64,000 bases of DNA from Rhizobium giardinii bv. giardinii H152 (GTDB lineage Bacteria > Pseudomonadota > Alphaproteobacteria > Rhizobiales > Rhizobiaceae), in the NCBI RefSeq assembly GCF_000379605.1, contig NZ_KB902684.1, positions 1 to 64,000 of the forward strand, read 5' to 3'. Both the position numbers and the translations under genes were made by a program. A model generated the notes under the pieces. That model saw only the letters and a list, made by a program, of their open reading frames with translations. It was not told the origin of the DNA and did not search any database. Below are positions 37,294-47,021 of the stretch, piece by piece (positions within the stretch are counted from its first letter, which is position 1; the number at the start of each line of letters is the position of its first letter).

Positions 37294-37884
37294 TCAAGCC
37301 TTGAACTGCGCATAGTCCGGGAAGAATTTCTCGAATTTCTGCGGCCAGTTCTTCAGCTTCGGGCGGCCCTTCTGCCATTCGCCGGCAAAGCGCAGTTCGA
37401 TATAGCGCAGCATCGCGGCAAGGGCGAAATGGCCGGCATGGAGCTTGGCGCCGGTCTTCGGCAGGTTGGCGTTGAGGTAGTCGAGGCCGCGCACGACCTT
37501 TTCCCACTGCTTGTCGATCCAGGGCTGGTGGACCTTTTCCGGCGGATGGAAGCGCTTTTCGTAGACGATGGCGAGCAGGCTGTCGCAGATGCCGTCGCAC
37601 AGCGCCTCCAGCATTTCCACCTCGGTGCGCTTTTCGGCATTGCGCGGATAGAGCTTGCCCTTGGTCTCGCGGTCGATGAAATGCATGATCGCCCGGCTGT
37701 CGTAGATCGCCTTGCCATCCGGCGTGATCAGCGTCGGGATCTTGCCGAGCGGGTTGTTGGAGATCAGTTCGGGCGGATTGGCGTTGGTGTCGGTCAGCAC
37801 GCTTTCGGCTTTGATGCCGGCGTAGCGCGCGCCCATGCGCACCTTGTTGGAATAGGGGGAGGCGGGGGAGTAGAGAATTTTCAT
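37294..37884 (-). CDS. Glutathione S-transferase family protein
   Basis: 196 residues. Thioredoxin-like N-terminal domain with SPASPYSNKVRM (catalytic Ser region), NNPLGKIPTLI with the cis-Pro, and YDSRAIMHFID, followed by an all-helical domain with HAGHFALAAMLRYIELR. The substrate is unknown. Upstream on the same strand are the RNase T2 and secreted-protein genes. Confidence 0.93.
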   Translation of the reverse strand: MKILYSPASPYSNKVRMGARYAGIKAESVLTDTNANPPELISNNPLGKIPTLITPDGKAIYDSRAIMHFIDRETKGKLYPRNAEKRTEVEMLEALCDGICDSLLAIVYEKRFHPPEKVHQPWIDKQWEKVVRGLDYLNANLPKTGAKLHAGHFALAAMLRYIELRFAGEWQKGRPKLKNWPQKFEKFFPDYAQFKA

Positions 37885-37901
37885 CGTGTTCTTTCTTTGG
37901 T

Positions 37902-38654
37902 TCAGGGAATTGCCGGCAGGCTGAGGTTTTTCATCTTGCAGCCGCCGCGATCGATGGCGTTGCAGGCACGAAAGCTGAGGTCCTTGTTGAAGCAGATACG
38001 CACCTCGTCGACGCGTCCGGCGGCGCAGGTGACCGCGAGTGCGTCGTTGCGCAAGCCGGGATTGGCGGCGGTCAGCGATGCTTCAATCTCGGCGGCGTTT
38101 GTGCGCTGGCGGGTTTCCGAGTGCAGCGCCGACGGTATCGTCACCTTCTCGCGGGCGGCGCGCAGAACCGTGAAATAGTCTTTCTGGCTGAGCCCCGAGC
38201 AGGAACCATGCTTGCGCCATTCATGGCCGATCAGCCCCATCGACGGCATGATGTCGAACAACGTGCGTCCCAGCGCCTCCGGCACCCGGTCGGATTCGCG
38301 CGTCCGGCAGAATTCCGGATACCCCTGTTCGTTCTGCGGCCAGAGCCCGTGCACGATGAAGCCGTGATCGTTTTCCGCCGCGCATTGCTGCGACCGGCCG
38401 GAAGGGTCGTTTTCAAGGCACCAACTCGGCGACCAGGAGAGCGACAGCACATAGAAGTCAAATCCGCTGCCGAGCGGGACGGGTTGGGCTTTGGTCTGGG
38501 CAGTGGCGATGGGGGTGGTTGTGGCGGGACCGGTTGCCACCGCATCCTGCTGCTGTTCGCTTTCCCCGCTGCAGGCCGAAAGCAGAAGCGCGGCAAACAG
38601 CGGCAGCAGGCGGCGCCGGAAATCCGTCAAACGGCCTATCGCAGCGAGGCGCAC
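37902..38654 (-). CDS. RNase T2 family lipoprotein
   Basis: 250 residues. Lipobox LLSAC gives a lipidated Cys28, followed by a Gln/Thr/Pro-rich linker to about residue 60. The catalytic blocks are intact: HGLWPQNEQG (first His) and HEWRKHGSC (Glu, Lys, second His), with Cys pairs typical of T2 enzymes. Expected activity is cleavage of RNA in the periplasm or at the cell surface. It overlaps the upstream secreted-protein gene by 19 nt. Confidence 0.92.
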   Translation of the reverse strand: MRLAAIGRLTDFRRRLLPLFAALLLSACSGESEQQQDAVATGPATTTPIATAQTKAQPVPLGSGFDFYVLSLSWSPSWCLENDPSGRSQQCAAENDHGFIVHGLWPQNEQGYPEFCRTRESDRVPEALGRTLFDIMPSMGLIGHEWRKHGSCSGLSQKDYFTVLRAAREKVTIPSALHSETRQRTNAAEIEASLTAANPGLRNDALAVTCAAGRVDEVRICFNKDLSFRACNAIDRGGCKMKNLSLPAIP

Positions 38655-39067
38655 TGCGCACCGTAGACAAACCAGGGATCAAGGCCGCTCAGGCAGAACT
38701 CGATGTTGGAGCCGATGCCGGCAAAACCCCAGCCACGCTCGATCAGATACCAGAGCGCCCGCGTCTCGCCGTCGGTGGTGATGGCGGTGGCGAAGCAATA
38801 TTCGCGCTCGACCGGGTGGGTTTCGTCGCGCAGCTCGAGCCGGTTCAGGCCCATGTCGCGGATTTCCGCGATGGCGATGTCCGCCTTCAGGTAGTGGCGG
38901 GCGCGATAGCCGAAATCGGAGGTGATGAAGCCGAGGATTGACCGGTTGTGGCAAGCCGTCTCGCCATAATCCAGTCTGCTCGACGGTTCGGCTGCCGCGG
39001 CCGGCATTGCGCCGGGCAGAAGAAGAGCCAGGGAGAAAAGAAGGCTTGCAGCGCGCGTTCTGGTCAT
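38636..39067 (-). CDS. Secreted protein of unknown function
   Basis: 143 residues. A signal peptide ends about AAAAEP (residue ~27). The mature part has four Cys residues (TACHN, REYCFAT, EFCLSG, AQCASL), so two disulfides are likely. No family name recognised, though it resembles short exported proteins common in Rhizobiales. It overlaps the RNase T2 gene, suggesting joint expression. Confidence 0.8.
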   Translation of the reverse strand: MTRTRAASLLFSLALLLPGAMPAAAAEPSSRLDYGETACHNRSILGFITSDFGYRARHYLKADIAIAEIRDMGLNRLELRDETHPVEREYCFATAITTDGETRALWYLIERGWGFAGIGSNIEFCLSGLDPWFVYGAQCASLR

Positions 39068-39130
39068 GGTCGTCTCCCGAAAAGTCCCCCAAGAGATTGC
39101 GTCTTCCGGGGGCTGGCCGTCAAGTCACGT

Positions 39131-39997
39131 TCAATCCCGCTCCGGTACTTCCTCGCCGCGCAGCCAGAAGGCGCGGGCGGAGGCGTGCCGATCCTGCTTC
39201 AGCCGGTCCTTGAGGAACGGCAGGAGGACATCCAGTTCATCCTTCAGCGTATAGGGCGGGTTGACGATGATCAGGCCCGAGCCGGAAAGACCGGTCGTGT
39301 CGCGATCGCTGCGCACCGACAGTTCGGCGCAGAGCATCTTGGGGATTTCCAGCGCTTGCAGCGCCGCGTGGAAGGCGGCAATCGGCGCACCCTGTTTCAG
39401 CGGATACCACAGGCAGAAGGTGCCACCGGAAAACCGGCGCCAGGCCTTGGCGAGCCCATCCGCCAGGCGCTCGAACTCGCCGGCCACCTCGAAGGGCGGA
39501 TCGACCAGCACCAGCCCGCGCTTTTCCTTCGGCGGCAGATGGGCGCCGAGCGCCAGCCAGCCGTCGAGCTGGGTGATGCGGCTCTGGAAATCGCCGTCGA
39601 ACAGCCGGTGCAGCGTCTCGTAGTCGTCGGGGTGCAGTTCCATCGCCGACAGCCGGTCCTGCGGCCGCATCAGCATGCGGGTGAGCTTCGGCGAGCCGGG
39701 ATAGAGCTTGAGGCCGCCATCGGGATTGAGGTCGCGCACGGCCGTCAGGTAGGGGGCAAGCAGCGCCTTTGCCTTCGCCGGAATGTCCGCGTCGAGCAGG
39801 CGACCGATGCCGTCCTGCCATTCGCCGGTCTTCTGCGCTTCCTCGCTCGACAGATCATAAAGGCCGATGCCCGCATGGGTGTCGAGCACGCGGAAGGCCT
39901 TGTCCTTCTGCGTCATGTAGACGATCAGCCGGGCGAGCACGGCGTGCTTCAGGACGTCGGCAAAATTGCCTGCGTGGTAAATGTGACGGTAATTCAT
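39131..39997 (-). CDS. rlmJ: 23S rRNA (adenine-2030-N6)-methyltransferase
   Basis: 288 residues starting MNYRHIYHAGNFADVLKH, the RlmJ/YhiR signature. SAM site VLDTHAGIGLYDL; catalytic VLVDPPFE (DPPF form of the N6-adenine motif); C-terminal IIVNPPYTL. The frame is open far upstream, antisense to the Mo enzyme; that part is discarded. Divergent from the molybdopterin oxidoreductase. Confidence 0.95.
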   Translation of the reverse strand: MNYRHIYHAGNFADVLKHAVLARLIVYMTQKDKAFRVLDTHAGIGLYDLSSEEAQKTGEWQDGIGRLLDADIPAKAKALLAPYLTAVRDLNPDGGLKLYPGSPKLTRMLMRPQDRLSAMELHPDDYETLHRLFDGDFQSRITQLDGWLALGAHLPPKEKRGLVLVDPPFEVAGEFERLADGLAKAWRRFSGGTFCLWYPLKQGAPIAAFHAALQALEIPKMLCAELSVRSDRDTTGLSGSGLIIVNPPYTLKDELDVLLPFLKDRLKQDRHASARAFWLRGEEVPERD

Positions 39998-40084
39998 TCG
40001 CGTCCCTGATCGTCCCTGATGAATTCTTTTAATGCGTGGCAAAGGGGACTTTGAGACCCTTGCGCGATGCAATATAGAAAAGCC

Positions 40085-42199
40085 ATGAACGTTGCGACCC
40101 CCATCAAGCCAGAAAAGTCCATCGCCCATTCGGTCTGTCCGCATGACTGTCCCTCCGCCTGCGCGCTCGAAATCGACCTGACGCAGGAGGGAAGGATCGG
40201 CCGGGTTCGCGGCGCAAGCGCCAATACCTATACGGCCGGCGTCATCTGCGCCAAGGTCGCGCGCTATTCCGAGCGCATCTACCATCCGGGCCGCCTGATG
40301 GTGCCGCAGCGGCGCAAGGGGGCGAAGGGCGAGGGGAGCTGGCAGGAGATCAACTGGGACGACGCGCTCGACGAAATCGCCGGCGCGTTCGTCAGGGCCG
40401 AGCAGCAACATGGCTCCGAGGCCGTCTGGCCCTATTTCTATGCCGGCACGATGGGCCAGGTTCAGCGCGATTCGATCGAGCGTCTGCGCCATGCCAAGCG
40501 CTATTCCGGCTTCTTCGGCTCGATCTGCACCAACCTCGCCTGGACGGGGCTGACGATGGCCACGGGCTCGCTCAGAGGCCCCGATCCGCGCGAGATGGCG
40601 AAATCCGATTGCGTCGTCATCTGGGGCACCAATGCGGTGTCGACGCAGGTCAATGTGATGACCCACGCGATCAAGGCGCGCAAGGAACGCGGCGCCAGGA
40701 TCGTCGTCATCGACATCTACGACAATCCGACGATCAAGCAGGCAGACATGGGGCTGGTGCTGAAGCCCGGCACCGACGCGGCGCTCGCCTGCGCCGTCAT
40801 GCACATCGCCTTCCGCGACGGCTATGCGGACCGGGCCTATCTGGCAGGCTATGCCGACGATCCGGCCGGGCTCGAGAACCACCTGAGAACCCGCACGCCG
40901 GAATGGGCGTCCGCCATCACCGGCCTGCCGGTCGAGGAGATCGAGGCCTTCGGCAAGCTCGTCGGCACCACCCCGAAAACCTATTTCCGCCTCGGCTACG
41001 GCTTTACCCGCCAGCGCAACGGCGCGGTCGCCATCCATGCGGCCGCCTCGGTGGCGACCGTGCTCGGTTCCTGGAAGCACGAGGGCGGTGGCGCGTTCCA
41101 CTCCAACAACGATATCTTCAGGTTCGACAAGCGCGAGTTGATGGGCTCGGCGATGCTCGACCCGGATATCCGGATGCTCGACCAGTCGCAGATCGGCCGC
41201 GTCTTGACCGGTGATGCGGACGCGCTGCGCCATCGCGGGCCGGTCACGGCGATGCTGATCCAGAACACCAATCCGGTCAACGTCGCGCCCGAGCAGCGTC
41301 TGGTGAAGCGCGGCTTCCTGCGCGACGACCTGTTCGTCGCCGTGCACGAGCAGTTCATGACCGATACGGCCAAGCTCGCCGATATCGTCCTGCCCGCCAC
41401 CATGTTCCTCGAGCATGACGATCTCTATCGCGGCGGCGGCCACCAGCACATCCTGCTCGGCCCCAAGGTGGTCGAGCCGCCTTCGAGCGTGCGCACCAAC
41501 CTCTTCGTCATCGAGGAACTGGCCAGGCGCCTCGGCATTGCCGACAGGCCGGGCTTCGGCCTCAGCGAGCGCGCGCATATCGACCATATCCTGGTGAGTT
41601 ACGGCATCGGCTATGAAGAGCTGAAACGCGACAAATGGCTGGATGTCCAGCCGGATTTCGAGACCGCGCATTTCATCAAGGGGTTCGGCCATCCGGACGG
41701 CAAGTTCCGCTTCAAGGCCGACTGGACCGGAACGCCGGCGCCGAACCGGCCGCCGAAGGCGCTCGGCCTCTTCGGTCCGCATGCGAAACTGCCGGTATTT
41801 CCCGATCATGTCGACCTGATCGAGGTCGCGGACGAGCAGCATCCGTTCCGGCTGGCGACGTCGCCGGCGCGCTCCTTCCTGAACTCGACCTTTGCCGAGA
41901 CGCCGTCCTCGATCCAGAAGGAAGGCCGCCCCGAAGCCATGATCCACGCGGATGATGCGGCGGCACTGGGCATTGCCGACGGCGATATCGTCCGGATCGG
42001 CAATGAGCGCGGCGATATCCGCCTGCACGCCAGGCTCGGCGGCGGCGCGCGGCGTGGCGTGGTGATCGCCGAGGGGCTCTGGCCGAACGATGCGCACCTG
42101 GACGGTGAGGGCATCAACGTGCTTACCGGCGCCGACGCGGCAGCGCCCTATGGCGGCGCCGCCTTCCACGACAATCACGTATGGCTGCGCAAGGATTGA
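40085..42199 (+). CDS. Molybdopterin-dependent oxidoreductase (DMSO reductase superfamily)
   Basis: 704 residues. A [4Fe-4S] motif at the N terminus (Cys18, Cys22, Cys26, Cys55: CPHDCPSAC ... VICAK) and Mo-bisMGD binding blocks (VVIWGTNAVSTQVN, QNTNPVNVAPE) place it with thiosulfate/polysulfide or formate-type enzymes. There is no Tat signal, so it is cytoplasmic. No electron-transfer partner is next to it. It needs the cofactor made by moaD/moaE at 32 kb. ATG 40085 is preferred over 40067 by the N-terminal pattern. Confidence 0.9.
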   Translation: MNVATPIKPEKSIAHSVCPHDCPSACALEIDLTQEGRIGRVRGASANTYTAGVICAKVARYSERIYHPGRLMVPQRRKGAKGEGSWQEINWDDALDEIAGAFVRAEQQHGSEAVWPYFYAGTMGQVQRDSIERLRHAKRYSGFFGSICTNLAWTGLTMATGSLRGPDPREMAKSDCVVIWGTNAVSTQVNVMTHAIKARKERGARIVVIDIYDNPTIKQADMGLVLKPGTDAALACAVMHIAFRDGYADRAYLAGYADDPAGLENHLRTRTPEWASAITGLPVEEIEAFGKLVGTTPKTYFRLGYGFTRQRNGAVAIHAAASVATVLGSWKHEGGGAFHSNNDIFRFDKRELMGSAMLDPDIRMLDQSQIGRVLTGDADALRHRGPVTAMLIQNTNPVNVAPEQRLVKRGFLRDDLFVAVHEQFMTDTAKLADIVLPATMFLEHDDLYRGGGHQHILLGPKVVEPPSSVRTNLFVIEELARRLGIADRPGFGLSERAHIDHILVSYGIGYEELKRDKWLDVQPDFETAHFIKGFGHPDGKFRFKADWTGTPAPNRPPKALGLFGPHAKLPVFPDHVDLIEVADEQHPFRLATSPARSFLNSTFAETPSSIQKEGRPEAMIHADDAAALGIADGDIVRIGNERGDIRLHARLGGGARRGVVIAEGLWPNDAHLDGEGINVLTGADAAAPYGGAAFHDNHVWLRKD

Positions 42200-42206
42200 C
42201 CGTCGA

Positions 42207-42803
42207 ATGACCAAATTCCGCGACGCGAAGATCGACATCCTGAAGGACGAGACGCTTTCGAAGAACTGGTACCACCTGCGCAACGTCACCTTCGATTACA
42301 CCGGCTCGAACGGCGTCACGAAGAAGCTGAAGCGCGAGGTCTACGATCGCGGCAACGGCGCGACGATCCTGCTCTACGATCCCAGGCGTGACAGCGTCAT
42401 CCTCGTGCGCCAGTTCCGCGTGCCCGCCCATCTGAACGGCCATTCGGGCTGGCTGCTGGAAACACCGGCCGGGCTGCTTGACGGCGATCATCCGGTCGAG
42501 GCGATCAAGCGGGAGGCGATGGAGGAAACCGGCTATCTGGTACAGGACGTGCGGCCGCTCTTCCAGGCCTTCATGTCGCCCGGTGCCGTGACCGAGACGA
42601 TCCATTTCTTCGCCGCGATCATCGACGTGACGGTGCGCGCCGAAGACGGCGGCGGTGCCGCGCACGAGGACGAGGACATCGAGGTGCTCGAGGTGCCGCT
42701 CAAGGATGCCATGGCGATGATCGACAGCGGCGAGATCTGCGACGGCAAGACGATCATGCTTTTGCAATGGGCGATGCTGAATCGCACCACTTTAATGAAG
42801 TGA
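42207..42803 (+). CDS. Nudix hydrolase, GDP-mannose pyrophosphatase-like (NudK)
   Basis: 198 residues. KREVYDRGNGATILLYDP and RQFRVPAHLNGHSGWLLETPAG are of the ADP-ribose/GDP-mannose pyrophosphatase group. The Nudix box is complete (AGLLDGDHPVEAIKREAMEETGY). NudK is the nearest name; the substrate is not proven. It starts 7 nt after the Mo oxidoreductase stop and may be co-transcribed with it. Confidence 0.88.
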   Translation: MTKFRDAKIDILKDETLSKNWYHLRNVTFDYTGSNGVTKKLKREVYDRGNGATILLYDPRRDSVILVRQFRVPAHLNGHSGWLLETPAGLLDGDHPVEAIKREAMEETGYLVQDVRPLFQAFMSPGAVTETIHFFAAIIDVTVRAEDGGGAAHEDEDIEVLEVPLKDAMAMIDSGEICDGKTIMLLQWAMLNRTTLMK

Positions 42804-42805
42804 TG

Positions 42806-43093
42806 TCAGATCTTGGCTGCCGGAGACTGCGACGCTCCTCCATTTTTTGAAAAGTTCAGTTCTTCCGATATCTCTTTATCGATCATTTCGTAGAGGACGG
42901 CCTCATCCAACACGTCCTCGTTTCCGACAAAACATGACACCTCAACGCGGTCGTCGTCGAAGACTGATATCTCAATTCGTTGCCCCACGACCGTTGCCGT
43001 AATATCGACGGTGTCCGGCCGATGCCTTTCCAGAAAATAATGGATGTTTGCATCGTCGAGGCGTTTCAATATTTTAAACAACGGTGATGTCAC
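42806..43093 (-). CDS. Small acidic protein of unknown function, AT-rich
   Basis: 95 residues, acidic, no Cys pair or membrane helix: residues such as RIEISVFDDDRVEVSCFVG suggest two beta strands. No family recognised. 22 of 60 bases at 42841-42900 are G/C, far below the window norm, so it may have been acquired. It is convergent with the Nudix gene with only 2 nt between stops. Confidence 0.65.
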   Translation of the reverse strand: MTSPLFKILKRLDDANIHYFLERHRPDTVDITATVVGQRIEISVFDDDRVEVSCFVGNEDVLDEAVLYEMIDKEISEELNFSKNGGASQSPAAKI

Positions 43094-43222
43094 TATGGAG
43101 CCGATCTTGTTGCGTGGATCGCACGTCTAGGTTTTTTACCAATTCTTGACAGGCCGGGATGGCTTTTCGTCTTCAAGATAACGGAGAAGTCGTCAACACG
43201 CCGGTCAGGTGAGCATCCCGCC

Positions 43223-43855
43223 TCAGATGGCCGTCGCAACGGCCCCGCTGTCCTTCATCCACACCTTGCCCTCGGCCATGAGGCGCAGCGCCACCGGATA
43301 TGTCCGGTGCTCTTCGACCAAAACCCGCGCAGCAAGCATTTCCGCGGTATCGCCCGGTAGGACCGGCACCTTGGCCTGGAGGATGACCGGTCCCTCGTCC
43401 ATGCCCTCGGTGACGAAGTGCACGGTGCAGCCGGCTTCTACCATGCCGGCGTCGATGGCGCGCTGATGGGTGTGGAGACCTGGAAAAAGCGGCAAGAGGG
43501 ACGGGTGGATGTTGATGATCCGGCCCTCGTAGCGATTGATGAAGGCCGCACTCAGGAGCCGCATGTAACCGGCAAGGCAGATGATGTCGGGCGAAAGGCT
43601 TTCAAGCGCTGACAGGATCGCCGCTTCATGCGCGTCCTTGCTGTCATAATCCTTGCGCGCGAACGAAAAGGTCGGAATGCCGAGTGCCGCTGCCTTGGCA
43701 AGCCCGCCGGCGTCGGCCTTGTCCGAAATCACGCCAACGATCTCAGCGGGAAAATCCGGTTCCGAGGCCGCTTTCGCGAGCGCCAGCATGTTGGAGCCGC
43801 CGCCGGAAATGAACACCACGACCCGCTTGCGGGCCGTTTTCACCGTATCGTTCAT
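43223..43855 (-). CDS. purN: Phosphoribosylglycinamide formyltransferase
   Basis: 210 residues. It adds a formyl group from 10-formyl-THF to GAR in purine synthesis. Motifs: [17 protein letters not shown], catalytic [12 protein letters not shown] and the Asp in [14 protein letters not shown] overlap with the purM stop, so purM-purN are coupled. Confidence 0.97.
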   Translation of the reverse strand: MNDTVKTARKRVVVFISGGGSNMLALAKAASEPDFPAEIVGVISDKADAGGLAKAAALGIPTFSFARKDYDSKDAHEAAILSALESLSPDIICLAGYMRLLSAAFINRYEGRIINIHPSLLPLFPGLHTHQRAIDAGMVEAGCTVHFVTEGMDEGPVILQAKVPVLPGDTAEMLAARVLVEEHRTYPVALRLMAEGKVWMKDSGAVATAI

Positions 43856-44922
43856 AGGGCGAGCGTGCCCTTGTAGATCGTGCCGGCGGCACCGTCCTCG
43901 CGGGCCACCATGCGGCCGAGCGCAAAGACGGTCTCACCTTCGGCCTTGAGAACCGAAGCGACCTTCTCGGCATCATCGGCCGCGACGACGACGATCATGC
44001 CGACGCCGCAATTGAAAGTGCGCAGCATCTCGTTGGCGGCAACGCCACCGGTCTTGGCAAGCCAGGAAAACACGGCCGGCGGCTTTATGGCGGAAAGATC
44101 GATCTCGGCGGCAAGGTGCTTGGGCAGCACGCGCGGAATGTTTTCCGGAAAGCCGCCGCCGGTGATGTGGGCAAGCGCCTTCAGCGCACCGGTCTCGCGG
44201 ATGGCCTTCAAAAGCGGCTTCACATAGATGCGCGTCGGCGTCATCAGCACGTCCGCCAAGGTGCCTTCGCCGAAGGGAGCCGGCGCGTCCCAGGCAAGGC
44301 CGGACAGCGAAACGATCTTGCGCACCAGCGAATAGCCGTTCGAATGAACGCCGGAGGAGGCGAGACCAAGGATGACGTCGCCCTCGGCGATATCGCCGGC
44401 CGGCAGCAGTTGCCCGCGTTCGGCCGCACCGACGGCGAAGCCTGCGAGGTCGTAATCCCCGCCCGAATACATGCCCGGCATTTCGGCCGTCTCGCCACCG
44501 ATCAGCGCGCAGCCGGCCTCGCGGCAACCGGCCGCGATGCCGCCGACAATCGAGGCACCCTGGTCGGGATCGAGCTTGCCGGTGGCGAAGTAGTCGAGGA
44601 AGAACAAGGGTTCGGCGCCCTGCACGACGAGATCGTTGACGCACATGGCAACGAGATCGATGCCGACGGTGTCGTGCTTGTTGGCATCGATGGCGATCTT
44701 CAGTTTGGTGCCGACGCCGTCGTTGGCGGCAACCAGAACCGGGTCGGTGAAGCCGGCCGCCTTCAGGTCGAACAGGCCGCCGAAGCCGCCAATCTCGCCG
44801 TCGGCGCCGGGACGCCGGGTCGAGCGCACATGCGGCTTGATCTTTTCCACCAAAAGGTTTCCGGCGTCGATGTCCACACCCGCATCGCTGTAGGTCAGAC
44901 CGTTCTTTCCTGGCTCGCTCAT
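43852..44922 (-). CDS. purM: Phosphoribosylformylglycinamidine cyclo-ligase
   Basis: 356 residues. It closes the imidazole ring to AIR with ATP. Start [61 protein letters not shown] and [11 protein letters not shown] are all diagnostic. The upstream frame extension is discarded. Divergent from the AI-2E permease, the usual alphaproteobacterial layout. Confidence 0.98.
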   Translation of the reverse strand: MSEPGKNGLTYSDAGVDIDAGNLLVEKIKPHVRSTRRPGADGEIGGFGGLFDLKAAGFTDPVLVAANDGVGTKLKIAIDANKHDTVGIDLVAMCVNDLVVQGAEPLFFLDYFATGKLDPDQGASIVGGIAAGCREAGCALIGGETAEMPGMYSGGDYDLAGFAVGAAERGQLLPAGDIAEGDVILGLASSGVHSNGYSLVRKIVSLSGLAWDAPAPFGEGTLADVLMTPTRIYVKPLLKAIRETGALKALAHITGGGFPENIPRVLPKHLAAEIDLSAIKPPAVFSWLAKTGGVAANEMLRTFNCGVGMIVVVAADDAEKVASVLKAEGETVFALGRMVAREDGAAGTIYKGTLAL

Positions 44923-45140
44923 GGCTTGATCTCCGCCGGCTTGTCGTTTTGGCATTGCGATTGGCATGACGATCAGGGAAGTGCAAGCATATTGCCCCTG
45001 AAACTCCCGCTTTTTTACTGTTTCGCTGCGTTGTCGCGGCCGTTTGCAGCCTTAGGCTTGACCGCGGTTGGTGGCGCATCCTATCTCCAGAGGCAGGAGC
45101 GCGTTTGCGGCTTTCAAGCACGGGGCATCGGAATAGCGGC

Positions 45141-46262
45141 ATGGTCAACAAATTGAGCAGCAGCGGACTGCGGCGCCAGGCCATCTTCTGGGCGCTGTTT
45201 CTCGCTGCCTTCGTCGCCTTCCTGATGGTATTCTCGACGATCCTCCTGCCGTTCATCGCCGGCATGGCGCTCGCCTATTTCCTCGATCCTGTCGCCGACC
45301 GGCTGGAAAAGCTGGGCTTGAGCCGCCTGATGGCGACGGTCGTCATCCTGATCGCCTTCATCTTTGTCTTTGCCCTGTCGCTCGTCGTCATCATTCCGAT
45401 CGTCTTCACCCAGGCTGCCGATTTCATCCAGAAGATGCCGGGCTACATCGCCAAGCTGCAGGAATTCGTCACCAGCCCGCAAACCGGCTGGCTTCCGGAC
45501 TGGGTGGCCGGACAGATGGATACGATCAAGCAGAACTCGGCCAAACTGCTCGAACAGGGCGCCAGCTTCCTCGGCACGCTGTTCCAACAGTTATGGAATT
45601 CGGGCATGGCGCTGCTCGACATCATCTCGCTGTTGATCGTCACCCCGGTCGTCGCCTTCTATCTGCTGCTCGACTGGGACCGGATGGTGGAGACGGTCGA
45701 CGGCTGGATCCCGCGCGACCACGTCGCCACCGTTCGCCAGATCGCTCTTGAGATGAACCTGACGATTGCCGGTTTCGTGCGCGGCCAGGGGTCGCTGTGC
45801 ATCATTCTCGGCCTGTTCTATGGCACCGCACTGTCCTTCGTCGGCCTGAACTTCGGCCTGCTGATCGGCCTGTTTGCCGGCATGATCAGCTTCATTCCCT
45901 ATGTCGGCTCGCTCGTCGGCCTCGTCCTTGCCGTCGGCGTGGCGCTCGTCCAGTTCTGGCCGGACTATCTTCACATCGGCATCGTGGCCGTCATCTTTTT
46001 TGTCGGGCAGTTTCTCGAAGGTAACATCCTCCAGCCGCGCCTGGTCGGCAAAAGCGTCGGGCTGCATCCGGTCTGGCTGATGTTTGCGCTGCTCGCGTTC
46101 GGCGCCCTGTTCGGCTTCGTCGGGCTGCTGGTGGCGGTGCCGTCGGCGGCCGCCATCGGCGTGCTTGTCCGCTTCGGCCTCGGGCGTTACCTTGACAGCA
46201 CGCTCTATCACGGCCACCGGACCGGCAAGACGACAGCGCCGGAACAGCAATTTCCAGAGTAA
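45141..46262 (+). CDS. AI-2E family (PerM-type) permease
   Basis: 373 residues, about seven or eight membrane helices with a central soluble loop (~95-150). The signature PYVGSLVGLV and GNILQPRLVGKSVGLHP near the end are typical of the family. The transported substrate is unknown for most members. ATG 45141 is preferred to the TTG frame start upstream. hdaA follows after 7 nt; purM / permease / hdaA is a known alphaproteobacterial order. Confidence 0.92.
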   Translation: MVNKLSSSGLRRQAIFWALFLAAFVAFLMVFSTILLPFIAGMALAYFLDPVADRLEKLGLSRLMATVVILIAFIFVFALSLVVIIPIVFTQAADFIQKMPGYIAKLQEFVTSPQTGWLPDWVAGQMDTIKQNSAKLLEQGASFLGTLFQQLWNSGMALLDIISLLIVTPVVAFYLLLDWDRMVETVDGWIPRDHVATVRQIALEMNLTIAGFVRGQGSLCIILGLFYGTALSFVGLNFGLLIGLFAGMISFIPYVGSLVGLVLAVGVALVQFWPDYLHIGIVAVIFFVGQFLEGNILQPRLVGKSVGLHPVWLMFALLAFGALFGFVGLLVAVPSAAAIGVLVRFGLGRYLDSTLYHGHRTGKTTAPEQQFPE

Positions 46263-46269
46263 ACAGCGT

Positions 46270-46956
46270 ATGGTCCGCAAGTTCGAACAACTGCCGCTCG
46301 TTTTCCAGCACGAGCCTCAGACGGGTCGGGACGATCTTCTGGTTTCCGAACGGCTGAAGGCAGCCGTCTCCATGATCGACAGCTGGCCGCGCTGGCCGTC
46401 GCCCGTCGTCATCCTGGCCGGACCCGTCGGATCGGGAAAATCGCATCTGGCGGCCATCTGGCGGGAAACGAGCGGCGCCGTCGCCATTCATCCGACAGCG
46501 GGCAGCGACGCGGCTGATGTCGCGGCAAAGAGCCCCGTCCTGTTCGAGGACGCCGACCGGCGGGGTTTTGACGACCGCGCCCTGTTCCACGTCATCAACA
46601 GCGTGCGCGAAAACGGCAGCAGCCTGCTGATCACCAGCCGTCTTTGGCCGATGTCCTGGCCGGTCGAGCTTGCCGACCTGCGCTCGCGCCTGAAGGCCGC
46701 GACGGTGGTCGAGATCGGCGAGCCGGACGACGAGCTGCTGGCCCAGGTCCTGGTCAAGCTGCTGTCCGACCGCCAGCTTGCGCTCGACGACCGCCTGATC
46801 GGCTACATCGTGGCGCGCATGGAGCGTTCGCTCGAATCGGCCCAGGCGATCGTCGAGCGGCTGGACCATCTGGCCCTGGCGCGCGGCACGCGCATCAACA
46901 GGGCGCTGGCGTCGGAAGTGCTCAACACTGTTGGAACGGCGCGCGAATTCGATTGA
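46270..46956 (+). CDS. hdaA: DnaA regulatory inactivator HdaA
   Basis: 228 residues. A DnaA-like AAA+ ATPase lacking the DNA-binding domain. Walker A GPVGSGKSH (~residues 51-59), a Walker B-like PVLFEDADRR, sensor region LLITSRLWP. With the sliding clamp it promotes hydrolysis of DnaA-ATP and prevents re-initiation of replication; the N-terminal QLPLVFQHEP contains the expected clamp-binding QLPLxF motif. The frame upstream overlaps the permease and is not used. Confidence 0.95.
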   Translation: MVRKFEQLPLVFQHEPQTGRDDLLVSERLKAAVSMIDSWPRWPSPVVILAGPVGSGKSHLAAIWRETSGAVAIHPTAGSDAADVAAKSPVLFEDADRRGFDDRALFHVINSVRENGSSLLITSRLWPMSWPVELADLRSRLKAATVVEIGEPDDELLAQVLVKLLSDRQLALDDRLIGYIVARMERSLESAQAIVERLDHLALARGTRINRALASEVLNTVGTAREFD

Positions 46957-47021
46957 CTGTCACAGTTCCGTCGTCAAACTGGGCTAACTGCTGGAAGAAA
47001 ATCAGGAAATAGGCCGGGACA

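Noticed and set aside
39998..42289. Extension of the rlmJ frame to 1052 codons antisense to the Mo oxidoreductase
   Set aside because: RlmJ has a clear conserved start at 39997; the extension is antisense to a certain gene and has no domain.
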